Positions 37,799-45,552 of a DNA stretch of 64,000 nucleotides are shown one piece after another. Numbering within the stretch: position 1 is the stretch's first letter; the number at the start of each line of letters is the position of its first letter. The position numbers and the translations under genes are program-made. Origin of the DNA: Bdellovibrionales bacterium CG10_big_fil_rev_8_21_14_0_10_45_34 (lineage in GTDB: Bacteria > Bdellovibrionota > Bdellovibrionia > Bdellovibrionales > 1-14-0-10-45-34); contig PEZS01000008.1 of NCBI GenBank assembly GCA_002778785.1, forward strand, positions 7,207 through 71,206. The letters run 5' to 3'. The notes below the pieces were generated by a model. That model did no database searches, had not been told where the DNA came from, and saw only the letters and a program-made list of their open reading frames with translations.

Positions 37799-38337
37799 TA
37801 CTTACCACCCAACACGTTTCCGAAAACAATATCCGGAAACATGAGATTCAATGCTACCGGTTTGCCACTAGCCTTGTCGGCCATAGATATTTTAGGATCG
37901 GCATTTCTCAAGTCTCGAAGCTCGTCCATAACCTTCACAATTTCGTCATATTTTATTTCGTCGGCCGGAAACAACTCTAATCGGAACAAATCTGAATGTT
38001 TTTGTTTAACCGAAATGGCCTCGTTGTGAATGGCAACGAAGTCGTATTTTGCAGTTGATGCTGGAACTACTTTTTCATGCTTACCTTGCAAATCGAACAG
38101 AACAAATTTTACAGAACGATCTGACATCAAATAAACTTGGAGACTTCTCTTGTCATCGTTTTGGTTCTGTTGAATGGCCTGAGCTACAGGCTGCGGAATA
38201 GGAGCGTCTAAAATACTCACCTTAACGAACACCGCGTAGAGTAGGAGCGCAGGTATAAGCACGACCATCATGTCTAGCATGGGCGCTAAGCTGAGTTCAA
38301 AAGTTGCATCTTCAATTCGCGTCTTCGCTGATCGCAT
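37798..38337 (-). CDS. TolR/ExbD-family motor protein (operon 1, first)
   Basis: A 179-residue TolR/ExbD-like protein. The transmembrane helix (about 17-38) has the motif LAPMLDMMVVLIPALLL with the conserved Asp. The periplasmic domain is larger than that of ExbD. Two TolR paralogues with one TolQ is the arrangement of the AglQ/AglS pair with AglR in M. xanthus. It lies 15 nt after TolQ. Confidence 0.88.
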   Translation of the reverse strand: MRSAKTRIEDATFELSLAPMLDMMVVLIPALLLYAVFVKVSILDAPIPQPVAQAIQQNQNDDKRSLQVYLMSDRSVKFVLFDLQGKHEKVVPASTAKYDFVAIHNEAISVKQKHSDLFRLELFPADEIKYDEIVKVMDELRDLRNADPKISMADKASGKPVALNLMFPDIVFGNVLGGK

Positions 38338-38352
38338 CTGTCATCCTTATGT

Positions 38353-39078
38353 CTAAGACACCTTCGGTTTCGCCGGCCTTGCCGTAGATACCGCTGGCTT
38401 CACGTCTGCCTTTAAGTCACCCGGAAATGCCTTAGTTTCTGAGTATGTCTCAAAGGCGCGGCCAATAAGCCAGTCGACAACCTTACCGGAGCAATGGTCT
38501 AATTCCGCAAACAAACGACCTGTTCTTGAGTGCAAGAAGGAGTAGACAACCATAGTTGGTATAGCAACCGATAACCCTAATGCCGTCGTGTACATAGCTG
38601 TAGAGATACCTTGCGCGAGAAGTGTTTGTTTTTGCGACGGATCTGCATAACTTACCGCTTTAAAACTCATGATCAGTCCGATTATAGTAGCGACCAACCC
38701 TACCAGGGTGGCGACGTTCGCAATCATAGAAAGATAGCCCATCCCCTTACTGAGGTCTGTCGAGACTTCTGCTATCGCATTGTTACCTGCGTTCGACATA
38801 GCTCTTTCATCCCGATCTGCTTTCTCGAGAACTCTTTTGATCACGTAGGCTAGCGGCTTTTTGTCATTGGCCGCGCAAAATTGAATCGCCTCTTCGATTT
38901 TGTCTGCCTCAATAAGAGATCTGAGTTGTTTCATAAATTCTTCGGTCTTCAATGAGTACTCAAAGAATATCGACTTTATTCGCTCTACCGAAATCACAAA
39001 GCTAAAGAGCCCCATGACTGCGACAATGTAAGCAAGCACTTCATGCTCCGCTACAAATCCAAAGATGCTGTCTAACAT
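38353..39078 (-). CDS. TolQ/ExbB-family motor protein, AglR-like (operon 1)
   Basis: A 241-residue proton-channel subunit with three transmembrane helices: about residues 12-30, then NVATLVGLVATIIGLIMSF (about 122-143), then TTALGLSVAIPTMVVYSFL (about 164-186). These carry the family's small and polar residues lining the proton path. A cytoplasmic loop lies between helices 1 and 2. With the two TolR proteins it would form a proton-driven motor. It is 9 nt downstream of the VWA lipoprotein gene. Confidence 0.92.
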   Translation of the reverse strand: MLDSIFGFVAEHEVLAYIVAVMGLFSFVISVERIKSIFFEYSLKTEEFMKQLRSLIEADKIEEAIQFCAANDKKPLAYVIKRVLEKADRDERAMSNAGNNAIAEVSTDLSKGMGYLSMIANVATLVGLVATIIGLIMSFKAVSYADPSQKQTLLAQGISTAMYTTALGLSVAIPTMVVYSFLHSRTGRLFAELDHCSGKVVDWLIGRAFETYSETKAFPGDLKADVKPAVSTARPAKPKVS

Positions 39079-39087
39079 ATTCTGCTC

Positions 39088-40068
39088 CTATTTCGCTCTT
39101 AATGGTTGATAATCTATCTTTACAGTTTCATTTGCCTTAGGGATCCAAGATCCGTGAAAACGGATTAACATTCTGTCTGGGTGGTAGGTCCATCCGTTGA
39201 CAGCGTCATTCGGCACTACAACTCCGTCAATTGTGACGACAATTGTTTCTGCTACGGGTTCTCTCGCTAGCTTGTACTCCATGATCATGCCAGAGATTCG
39301 CTCGCGAATGTTTTCTAAAGCCGTTCTGAGCTCACTAGAGCAAATACTTTGGTTCACGCCATTTGAAGCTCCAACAATGTCCATGTACCGGTAACCCAAA
39401 TCCGAAAACTCACCAAGGGTTCGGCACTCCGTCGAATCTTCTATTATTCCGATATAGTTAGCTAGCCAGCCTTGCGCGCCAAATTCAAAGATAGGTTTAA
39501 GGTTATTGAGAAAGTCAATATAGTCGATGCTGTTGCCAACACTCCAATCATCTTCGGAGCTTACAAATACAATCACGAGAGCTGCATCGCTCCTTACAAA
39601 ACCACCATTGGTTGAAGTGTGTTGCCCTGGGGTTAGCGCTAATTTCATAGCTTCAAGTCCGCGTTCAGTGCCACTGCCACTGTTACCGGGTGCTATGCGA
39701 GCACGAAACAAATCAACGAGGCCTGGAGTTTGCGGCGTCAATATTGAAGGAATCCCCAAGAATTTTCCTCTTTCGCCAGAACTACGCATATCTGTTGTTG
39801 TCGCCGCCATTTGAAAATCAAAGCCACGCTCGACAAAAAAGTTGATGAGACTGTCCGCTTGTTCTGCAATTTTAACCTGGTAGTCTCCCATGCCTGGGCT
39901 ATTGTCGATCACCCAAAGAACATCAATTTTATTGTTGTATTCAAGTTCTTGCGCAAAGCCTGTTTGCTCGGGTGCTAGACTAAAATTGTTAGAGCCACCG
40001 CCACCTTTGGTGCAGCCAATACCAACAAGAATTAATAGTGCCCACGAATGCCGAATCATAAGTTGCAA
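39088..40068 (-). CDS. VWA-domain lipoprotein, CglB-like candidate adhesin
   Basis: A 326-residue lipoprotein (lipobox VGIGC, Cys19). A von Willebrand A-type domain starts near residue 47 with VLWVIDNSPGM; the MIDAS DxSxS reads DNSPG, so the fifth position is changed. A later strand VIVFVSSEDDWS follows. The final 60 residues look like an immunoglobulin-like beta domain. M. xanthus gliding uses the VWA lipoprotein adhesin CglB, and the position directly before TolQ-TolR fits a similar role. Operon 2 has no such gene in the window. VWA identity is fairly firm, adhesin function is inferred. Confidence 0.7.
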   Translation of the reverse strand: MQLMIRHSWALLILVGIGCTKGGGGSNNFSLAPEQTGFAQELEYNNKIDVLWVIDNSPGMGDYQVKIAEQADSLINFFVERGFDFQMAATTTDMRSSGERGKFLGIPSILTPQTPGLVDLFRARIAPGNSGSGTERGLEAMKLALTPGQHTSTNGGFVRSDAALVIVFVSSEDDWSVGNSIDYIDFLNNLKPIFEFGAQGWLANYIGIIEDSTECRTLGEFSDLGYRYMDIVGASNGVNQSICSSELRTALENIRERISGMIMEYKLAREPVAETIVVTIDGVVVPNDAVNGWTYHPDRMLIRFHGSWIPKANETVKIDYQPLRAK

Positions 40069-40073
40069 GTGCC

Positions 40074-40988
40074 CTACGCAGCTGTTTCTACAAATCCTGC
40101 AATGGATCTCTGAGCCCCATCACTGATTTTAAGAAATTTTATCCCATAACGTACTGGTGCATTTGGATCTTTCAGGTCTTTAACATATTGTTTGCTGACA
40201 ACTTCACAGACAGCATTGAAGGCCGGCACATTGTCGCCCGCCTTGAAGTGAATGTAGAGCGTTTGCCCAGGTAGTGCCATCGAGTTAAACATAACTACCC
40301 CGGCACCTCCTTCGCTGATTTCGAAGCTTTCGCCCTTCCAGATTTTTCTGTTGTCGTGAACGATAATACTTCCGTTGAAGCTTGTTCTTAGGTGACGGCG
40401 CCTAAAAAAGATTTCATCCTTTTTGTCGCCCTTGTCGTCGCCTTGAAGTTTTCTGATGTAATTGCTGGCAAAAACAGCAACTTCAGCAACTCTTTGCCAA
40501 GTTTGCATTCCTTTGGTCCAAACAAAATCAAATTCAAAAACCGATTTCTCTTGTAGCATTTTCAGCATTTCAAAATAGGTAAATGGGCCGTAACGGTTGT
40601 CCCATTTCAGTACAAACCACTCTTCATCAGCTGTGTTTTGAGGAACTGGTTCTGGCGAGGTTGAAGTGAGATCCACCATTGCCTTGTCTGTTTGATGGGT
40701 TTTGTTTTTAAAATCGACAGAGACGACTTGTGCATTTGCAAAGTTTATGTTCGTCGCGTCTGTTTGAAGCAAAGTTGTTGTCAAATCTTGCGGTAAGGGA
40801 CTTCCTTGATCGAAGTTACTTTCAGCCCCAACAGAGAACTCATTGAGAGTTAGCCAGCTCTTACTATCTTCGGCATAGAAAAAGTCATCTTCTGTTAGCT
40901 CGCCCGTAGCTATTTTTTGGCGAACCTCCGCTTCAGTGTAAGGCCCGAACGTCTTGCCATCTTTTGAAACATGGATTCTCTGCGACAT
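40074..40988 (-). CDS. GYF-GYF-PilZ protein, first gene of operon 1
   Basis: A 304-residue cytoplasmic protein with two GYF_2-like domains (about 5-52 with FGPYTEAEV; about 123-172 with YGPFTYFEM) and a C-terminal PilZ domain (about 196-300). The c-di-GMP arginine motif RxxxR is Arg197/Arg201; the second motif reads EISEGG, so the usual D/N of D/NxSxxG is Glu. The ATG at 40988 is preferred because GGGGAG lies 9 nt upstream; a start at 41042 would add an untypical N terminus. It may link c-di-GMP to the motor encoded downstream. GYF domains also occur in M. xanthus GltJ. Confidence 0.8.
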   Translation of the reverse strand: MSQRIHVSKDGKTFGPYTEAEVRQKIATGELTEDDFFYAEDSKSWLTLNEFSVGAESNFDQGSPLPQDLTTTLLQTDATNINFANAQVVSVDFKNKTHQTDKAMVDLTSTSPEPVPQNTADEEWFVLKWDNRYGPFTYFEMLKMLQEKSVFEFDFVWTKGMQTWQRVAEVAVFASNYIRKLQGDDKGDKKDEIFFRRRHLRTSFNGSIIVHDNRKIWKGESFEISEGGAGVVMFNSMALPGQTLYIHFKAGDNVPAFNAVCEVVSKQYVKDLKDPNAPVRYGIKFLKISDGAQRSIAGFVETAA

Positions 40989-41111
40989 AGTTGTCACTCC
41001 CCTAATCTCAGGTATCGGTCGCTTTACGCACCAACTAAACATCTGAAATCACGGAGTAATCTTCAAAAAATTGTCATAATGTTGGACACACGACTCGCCC
41101 TTCGTCTCAAA

Positions 41112-41213
41112 AAGTACGGAGTCACTTGTGGGACTTGCTGCGTTAGTTAGTGTATCAAAAACGATCGCGATGACGATACTGACGCAACAAGTCCCACAAG
41201 TGACTCCGTACTT
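41112..41213. repeat. Inverted pair of 35-bp REP-like repeats
   Basis: The left arm 41112-41146 and the right arm 41179-41213 are reverse complements at 33 of 35 positions, separated by 32 nt. Each contains the core found in the 34-bp tandem repeats at 14975-15042 (GTCCCACAAGTGACTCC). The pair lies in the intergenic space between the divergent GYF-PilZ and TraB-like genes and would form a strong cruciform or RNA hairpin. Confidence 0.92.
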
Positions 41214-41302
41214 CATGGTTGATGGCACTGCCCAAGCTTTGCGCACTAAGTGAAATCTCTTCACTCTCACTCCCTAGGTCTCGTTTGGTATACTCAACGG
41301 TG

Positions 41303-42340
41303 ATGACCTCACACAAAGCCACTATAAGTCGATTTCGATTTGTACTTTGGCCTGCTCAGCAGCGGGCTTTCGCCGTTGATAAGCGCTTTGCTTTTTGGCG
41401 GCGTTTCTTTAGCCGCGGTTGTTTTTTGTCTATATCGTTTACCCTCGCTTCTGTCGCTATGGGCATTTCGGCTGGCCACGCCGAAAGTGGCGCACAGCTT
41501 TCATACGAAAACCTTGTGCACAGGATTGAATCCGCGGGAGTCGACGCGCAGTTGAGAAGATTCAAAATAAGTTCAGAAGAAAAATCACTTGTCATACTGG
41601 GTGAGTCTCACGTAAAGCCCAGAGAAGAAGCGCAAAAAGAATTAGAACTTATCAAGTTTTTTAAAGTGAGATTTCTTGAAGGATACGCAGGTAACGGCAA
41701 AGAGCCCTGGCTAAAAGAAAACGTTACACTTTTTTTAGCTGAATGGATTTTGTTTCCCATACTAAAGAGGGTCAAGCAGCTGGAAGCTACGACTCTTCAC
41801 AAAGCGACTGTCCAAGGATTCTACCTTTCTCCAAATGGAAGCCTCTTCTATGCAGGATGCTTTTTAGGTTCACAAACCTCAACTGGACTCGTATTGAATT
41901 CGATGGGCGTAGAAAACGTCCAACAAAGCCTTAAGCTAGAATTCAGAAAGTCTTTTCTTGCCCGACTAACGGAATTGTCAGCTTCCGCTGGGAGGGTTCG
42001 AAACGAACTTAGTGCAGAAAACTTACATTTTCCAGGAGACTTCAAAAACCCTCAGCCTTGCTCAAGGAGCAGCGTCAAAGTGAACTTTGAAGTCGGTGAC
42101 CTGAGAAAGTGGAATCGAAAACGCGTGTGTGGTGACTTGACTTGTGGGGCTTCGAAAGACCGACTCCCTAGTACAAGGGAGCTTAGAATGGTTGATAATA
42201 TTTGGCACTGAATGAAAGAGCTTTCTGATGACACAATTCCTCTTGTTATTGTTGGAAGGCTACACACGAAGGCCTTGGCGGATCTCCTGAGCAAATGGCC
42301 TGTGACGCGACGACAGCTCGAAAATCCAACAGTTCTCTAG
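41303..42340 (+). pseudogene. TraB/ChaN-like exported protein interrupted by an in-frame TGA
   Basis: The N-terminal part has a hydrophobic export segment (FLSISFTLASVAMG) and VILGESHVKPREEA, the GxxH-type first motif of TraB/PrgY/ChaN-like proteins. Downstream come PSTRELRMVDNIWH and then TGA (42209-42211). The same frame continues with ATG and reads PLVIVGRLHTKALADLL, matching the family's second G-x-x-H motif, until TAG at 42338. The conserved C terminus is thus cut off by a single nonsense codon. No ribosome site is seen for a separate second product. A start at the TTG 41219 is possible but reaches almost to the inverted repeat. Confidence 0.6.
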
Positions 42341-42363
42341 TATGTGATCTAGAGCGCCGCTTA

Positions 42364-42414
42364 GCTTCGTTTGTCGTGTGTTGGCGCGCCAAGGCGTTGC
42401 GCTCCAAGCGAAGC
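42364..42414 (+). other. Nested inverted repeats upstream of HAD gene
   Basis: Outer arms GCTTCG (42364-42369) and CGAAGC (42409-42414) enclose a perfect 12-bp palindrome TTGGCGCGCCAA (42381-42392). It could act as a terminator-like or leader hairpin. There is no T-run. Confidence 0.35.
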
Positions 42415-42476
42415 CCGATTAAATTCATTCGGTGAACTACCGACAAACTATTCTCAATCGTCTCTTGGAATCTTTA

Positions 42477-43172
42477 ATGCAGTCGAAGTTCGACAAGCCT
42501 AAGGGTCTCGTAGTTTTCGATCTAGATTCTACGCTCTTTGATGTTTCTCCGCGAACGCTCCAAATTTTGCATGACTTTGCAAGCACACCCAAGGCTCAAT
42601 CCTTTAGCTCTCATGCCTGCAAGAAACTCAAAGAAGTTAATAGCCTACCGAGCGTCTACCATTTAAAAGAGCTTACTCTCCACTTTAATTTGGGAGAAGT
42701 TCCACCCGAGTTTTATCACGCTCTTTTCCAATATTGGCGAGAAGAGTTCTTTAGCAATAAATTGTTGCACCTTGATCGACCAGAGGACGGAGCTATTGAT
42801 TTTTGCCATGAAGTTTTCGCAAAAGGGAGCAATATCATTTATCTCACGGGGCGAGACGAAGAGCGCATGGGGCTGGGAACGCGAAATGTTCTAAAGAACT
42901 TCGGCTTTCCGCTTGATGCCGAAAAGGCCCACGTCGAGTTAAAACCCCATCGATCTCTTGACGATGCTCTGTTCAAAAGAGACTTCCTTATCGAAATGCA
43001 CGCGTTAACAGATTTTGTTCCTGGCCCTGTGTGGTTTATAGAAAACGAACCCGCCAATATTGTGGCTGTTCGCGAGGGCCTTCCGCATGTAAATGTTATT
43101 TTTTTCGACAGCATTCACGCCGGTACCCACCCCGTCCCTGCGGACCTACCACACATCAAGAATTTCTTATGA
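42477..43172 (+). CDS. HAD-superfamily hydrolase
   Basis: A 231-residue soluble HAD protein. Motif I is VVFDLDSTLFD (Asp nucleophile with Ser in place of the usual Gly), motif II is YLTGRDEERMG, and a later acidic motif is FIENEPAN. TGRDE is typical of the acid-phosphatase-like HAD branch. The ATG at 42477 with GGA upstream is preferred over a GTG at 42432 that lacks a ribosome site. Substrate cannot be inferred. Confidence 0.75.
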   Translation: MQSKFDKPKGLVVFDLDSTLFDVSPRTLQILHDFASTPKAQSFSSHACKKLKEVNSLPSVYHLKELTLHFNLGEVPPEFYHALFQYWREEFFSNKLLHLDRPEDGAIDFCHEVFAKGSNIIYLTGRDEERMGLGTRNVLKNFGFPLDAEKAHVELKPHRSLDDALFKRDFLIEMHALTDFVPGPVWFIENEPANIVAVREGLPHVNVIFFDSIHAGTHPVPADLPHIKNFL

Positions 43173-43346
43173 ACCCTTAGATCAGCCTCGCTCAGTGGTT
43201 CATATGCCACGAAGTCCCATCTAAGCTTATGGAGCTGGGAATCTCCAATGCCGCAGCAAAGCGTCGCTTCAAATAGTGTTTACTTTTAGTTTGGCGCGAA
43301 ATTAAGCTACCAGAGCCAATTTGGCGGATATTTAACAGGGGGCTTT

Positions 43347-44717
43347 TTGAAAACACTCATTCTTTTTTTGCTAGCCGTTACGAATTCGATAACATTGCAG
43401 GCTGATCCCAAGCATCTACTCTTTGAAGCTAAGACGAGCGAGCTAAAGAATAGAAACAAAAATCAAAAGCTCAGCTCAGCGAAGGAGTTCTTGCAGACTC
43501 TCGATCACCTCACTGAAGGCAGCGATACAAAGTTCTCACAGCGTTACTGGATAGACTCTACTCGTGCAGAGAATTCGAATAGCCCTGTGCTCTTTTATTT
43601 GTGCGGAGAAGGAGAGTGCGGCCCTCAGCCTTTTCGAGGAGCCATCGCTAAGCATGCAGAAGAGTTAAAGGCGTACTTGGTCGCCCTTGAACATCGCTAC
43701 TACGGAAAAAGCCAACCGTTCGAGGACCTATCAACCGAAAACTTGCGTTTTCTCACGGTCGAGCAAGTTCTTCGAGATTACGTGAACTTTAAAAAGACGA
43801 TTTCGTCGCAATTGCAGTTGACCGGCAAATGGTACGCTGTTGGCGGCTCTTATGCTGGCTCATTAGCTGCCTACGCTCGTCTGAAGTATCCGGAAGATTT
43901 TGAAGGTGCTTTGGCCTCATCAGGTCCTGTAAAGGCCGACAATAATTTCGATGAATACGACCGACATGTTGCCGAGCAGGCCGGCCCAGCTTGTCTATCT
44001 GCAATTCAATCAGCAGTTCATCAAATCGAGGCAATGGTACAAGACCCCACGAGGAATGAAGCAATCAAACATCGTTTTCGCGCTAGCGAACTTACAAATG
44101 ACGACGACTTTCTTTACCTGATCGCCGATGTGGCTGCAGCAGCCATTCAGTATGGGATGAGAGATGAGTTCTGCGCCAAGGTCACTTACGACCCCGTAAC
44201 GGGATATATTGAAGCCGCGGCAATGGTGGGCAGGCTATTTGGAAATCTGGTAGATATGAGTGCGCATGCCGCTCAAAACACCAGCGTTGCCGCACACTCA
44301 GGGACGATTGGTATGAGGCAGTGGTTCTATCAGTCTTGTACAACATTTGGATTTTGGCAAAATGCTTGGAGCGACAGCGCCATGAGTGCACGCTCTAGTC
44401 GAATCAATAGTGAATATCACAAGGGGATTTGCAAGAGGCTCTTTGGTATTGAACAGCAGGCTCCTGAAGAGGCTGTAAATCGTGAGTTTTACCTGCCCTT
44501 ATTCAGCGCAAGTACGTCGAACATTTTCTTCACGAATGGGAATGAAGATCCTTGGGTTAATCTGTCGGTCGTGGATGCGAGCTCTTCTCGGCTAAACGCT
44601 TATGTGATTCAGAATGCTGCCCATTGCGACGACTTAGGATCTGGCTCAAACCCATTCGTTATTGAAGCCCAAAAAATGTTCCAAAGTTTAGTTCAGATTT
44701 GGAATGCAAAGAAGTAA
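43347..44717 (+). CDS. Secreted serine carboxypeptidase, peptidase family S28
   Basis: A 456-residue exported alpha/beta-hydrolase like lysosomal Pro-X carboxypeptidase and DPP-II. There is a signal peptide to about residue 19, then GEGECGPQPF and LEHRYYGKSQPF typical of S28. The catalytic triad is readable: Ser168 in GGSYAGS, Asp401 in GNEDPWVN and His426 in AAHCDDL. It cleaves Pro-containing peptides in known relatives. Start is TTG with AGGGGG upstream. Secreted prolyl peptidases of this type fit a predatory lifestyle, though that is inference. Confidence 0.9.
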   Translation: MKTLILFLLAVTNSITLQADPKHLLFEAKTSELKNRNKNQKLSSAKEFLQTLDHLTEGSDTKFSQRYWIDSTRAENSNSPVLFYLCGEGECGPQPFRGAIAKHAEELKAYLVALEHRYYGKSQPFEDLSTENLRFLTVEQVLRDYVNFKKTISSQLQLTGKWYAVGGSYAGSLAAYARLKYPEDFEGALASSGPVKADNNFDEYDRHVAEQAGPACLSAIQSAVHQIEAMVQDPTRNEAIKHRFRASELTNDDDFLYLIADVAAAAIQYGMRDEFCAKVTYDPVTGYIEAAAMVGRLFGNLVDMSAHAAQNTSVAAHSGTIGMRQWFYQSCTTFGFWQNAWSDSAMSARSSRINSEYHKGICKRLFGIEQQAPEEAVNREFYLPLFSASTSNIFFTNGNEDPWVNLSVVDASSSRLNAYVIQNAAHCDDLGSGSNPFVIEAQKMFQSLVQIWNAKK

Positions 44718-44744
44718 CTTGGCGTGAGTGAGAGGAGTTTAAAA

Positions 44745-45344
44745 ATGTTTCGGTTGAGGTTAAGAAGTATTTTTATATTGCCTTGTATAGCTATCATTGC
44801 TTTGAGCAACCACTCCGAAGCAACTTCACGACATAGCGATTGTACAAGCGAGCAATCCCAGCTTGCTGGTGCTTCTTGGTTACTGGTGAGTTTTTCGACT
44901 TTGTTTGCAGCATTCGACTCCGGTTATGAAAAGAAAGACAAGTTCTTGAACCAAGCGCTTATTGGAGCCGGCTTGGCGACATCATTTTTTGCACCGATGG
45001 TTGCGAGCGAAAATTGTTACGGCGACGTCTCTGCCGAAGAAGGCGGAAAGAACTTGGCCTCAGAACTAAAAGATGAGGGGTTTGTTTGGAACAGACAATG
45101 GACCTTCTCGGTCGTCAGTCTCTCAATTGCTAGCGCAATTGGAGCGACCGCTAACCCTGGGCCAACTCGTACGGCTTCTTTCCTGAGCGCAGGAGCGATA
45201 GCGGGGTTTATGGTGTATGAGCTGTTTCGTCCTAAGCCTCGAGGCGCGTCTGCGCAAGGTTTTATTATTCAGCCAACGTTGCTTCTGGCGAATCAGTTTT
45301 CAACGGAAACGGTTCCCGCACTACAAATGAATTACCGCTTTTAG
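44745..45344 (+). CDS. Membrane or exported protein of unknown function
   Basis: A 199-residue product with an N-terminal signal or anchor segment, then two to three further hydrophobic stretches rich in Gly/Ala (about 38-55, 65-85 and 125-165), and a C terminus that ends in Phe (LQMNYRF). The ATG at 44745 has AGGAG 9 nt upstream and is preferred to a start at 44724. Size and hydrophobicity would fit a small membrane protein or a small barrel. No family recognised. It is convergent with rpoN across a palindromic repeat. Confidence 0.65.
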   Translation: MFRLRLRSIFILPCIAIIALSNHSEATSRHSDCTSEQSQLAGASWLLVSFSTLFAAFDSGYEKKDKFLNQALIGAGLATSFFAPMVASENCYGDVSAEEGGKNLASELKDEGFVWNRQWTFSVVSLSIASAIGATANPGPTRTASFLSAGAIAGFMVYELFRPKPRGASAQGFIIQPTLLLANQFSTETVPALQMNYRF

Positions 45345-45355
45345 CCGAACCCACG

Positions 45356-45424
45356 AGGCGTTCAAACAGCGTCAGATGCAAGGCCGCAACTTCGAATTCG
45401 ACCGCAAGCGTATCAGCATAGCCT
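45356..45424. repeat. Partial palindromic repeat element
   Basis: Begins with GGCGTTCAAAC and continues CAGATGCAAGGCCGCAA, resembling the left half of the elements at 18916 and 19123. It starts 12 nt after the stop codon of the preceding plus-strand gene and runs straight into the complete element at 45425. Confidence 0.55.
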
Positions 45425-45552
45425 CAACAAATCCCAGATTGCGAGCAGAAGCACAAGCGCAGGCTGAGCCGTTCGAGGCGTAGTGATGACTACGTCGCAG
45501 ATCCGGTGAAGCCGAGCATTGCTGCTTATGCGAAGCAAGATGGGATTTGTTG
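45425..45552. repeat. 128-bp long-palindrome repeat element
   Basis: Outer arms CAACAAATCCCA (45425-45436) and TGGGATTTGTTG (45541-45552) are perfect 12-bp inverted repeats. The centre GGCGTAGT-gatg-ACTACGTC is another hairpin, as in the 19123 element. The right end abuts the rpoN stop codon directly. Length and architecture match the 127-bp element at 19123 although much of the sequence differs. Confidence 0.9.

Noticed and set aside
41049-41270. Minus-strand 73-residue open frame
   Set aside because: It is read mostly out of the inverted repeat at 41112-41213 and has no ribosome site or recognisable domain.
42212-42340. Independent 42-residue gene after the TGA
   Set aside because: It has no ribosome site and its sequence is the expected C terminus of the upstream TraB/ChaN-like frame.
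43250-43346. Sigma-54 promoter (TTGGCGC...AAGC) before the S28 gene
   Set aside because: The GG to GC spacing is 11 instead of 10 nt and the -12 element lacks TTGC.
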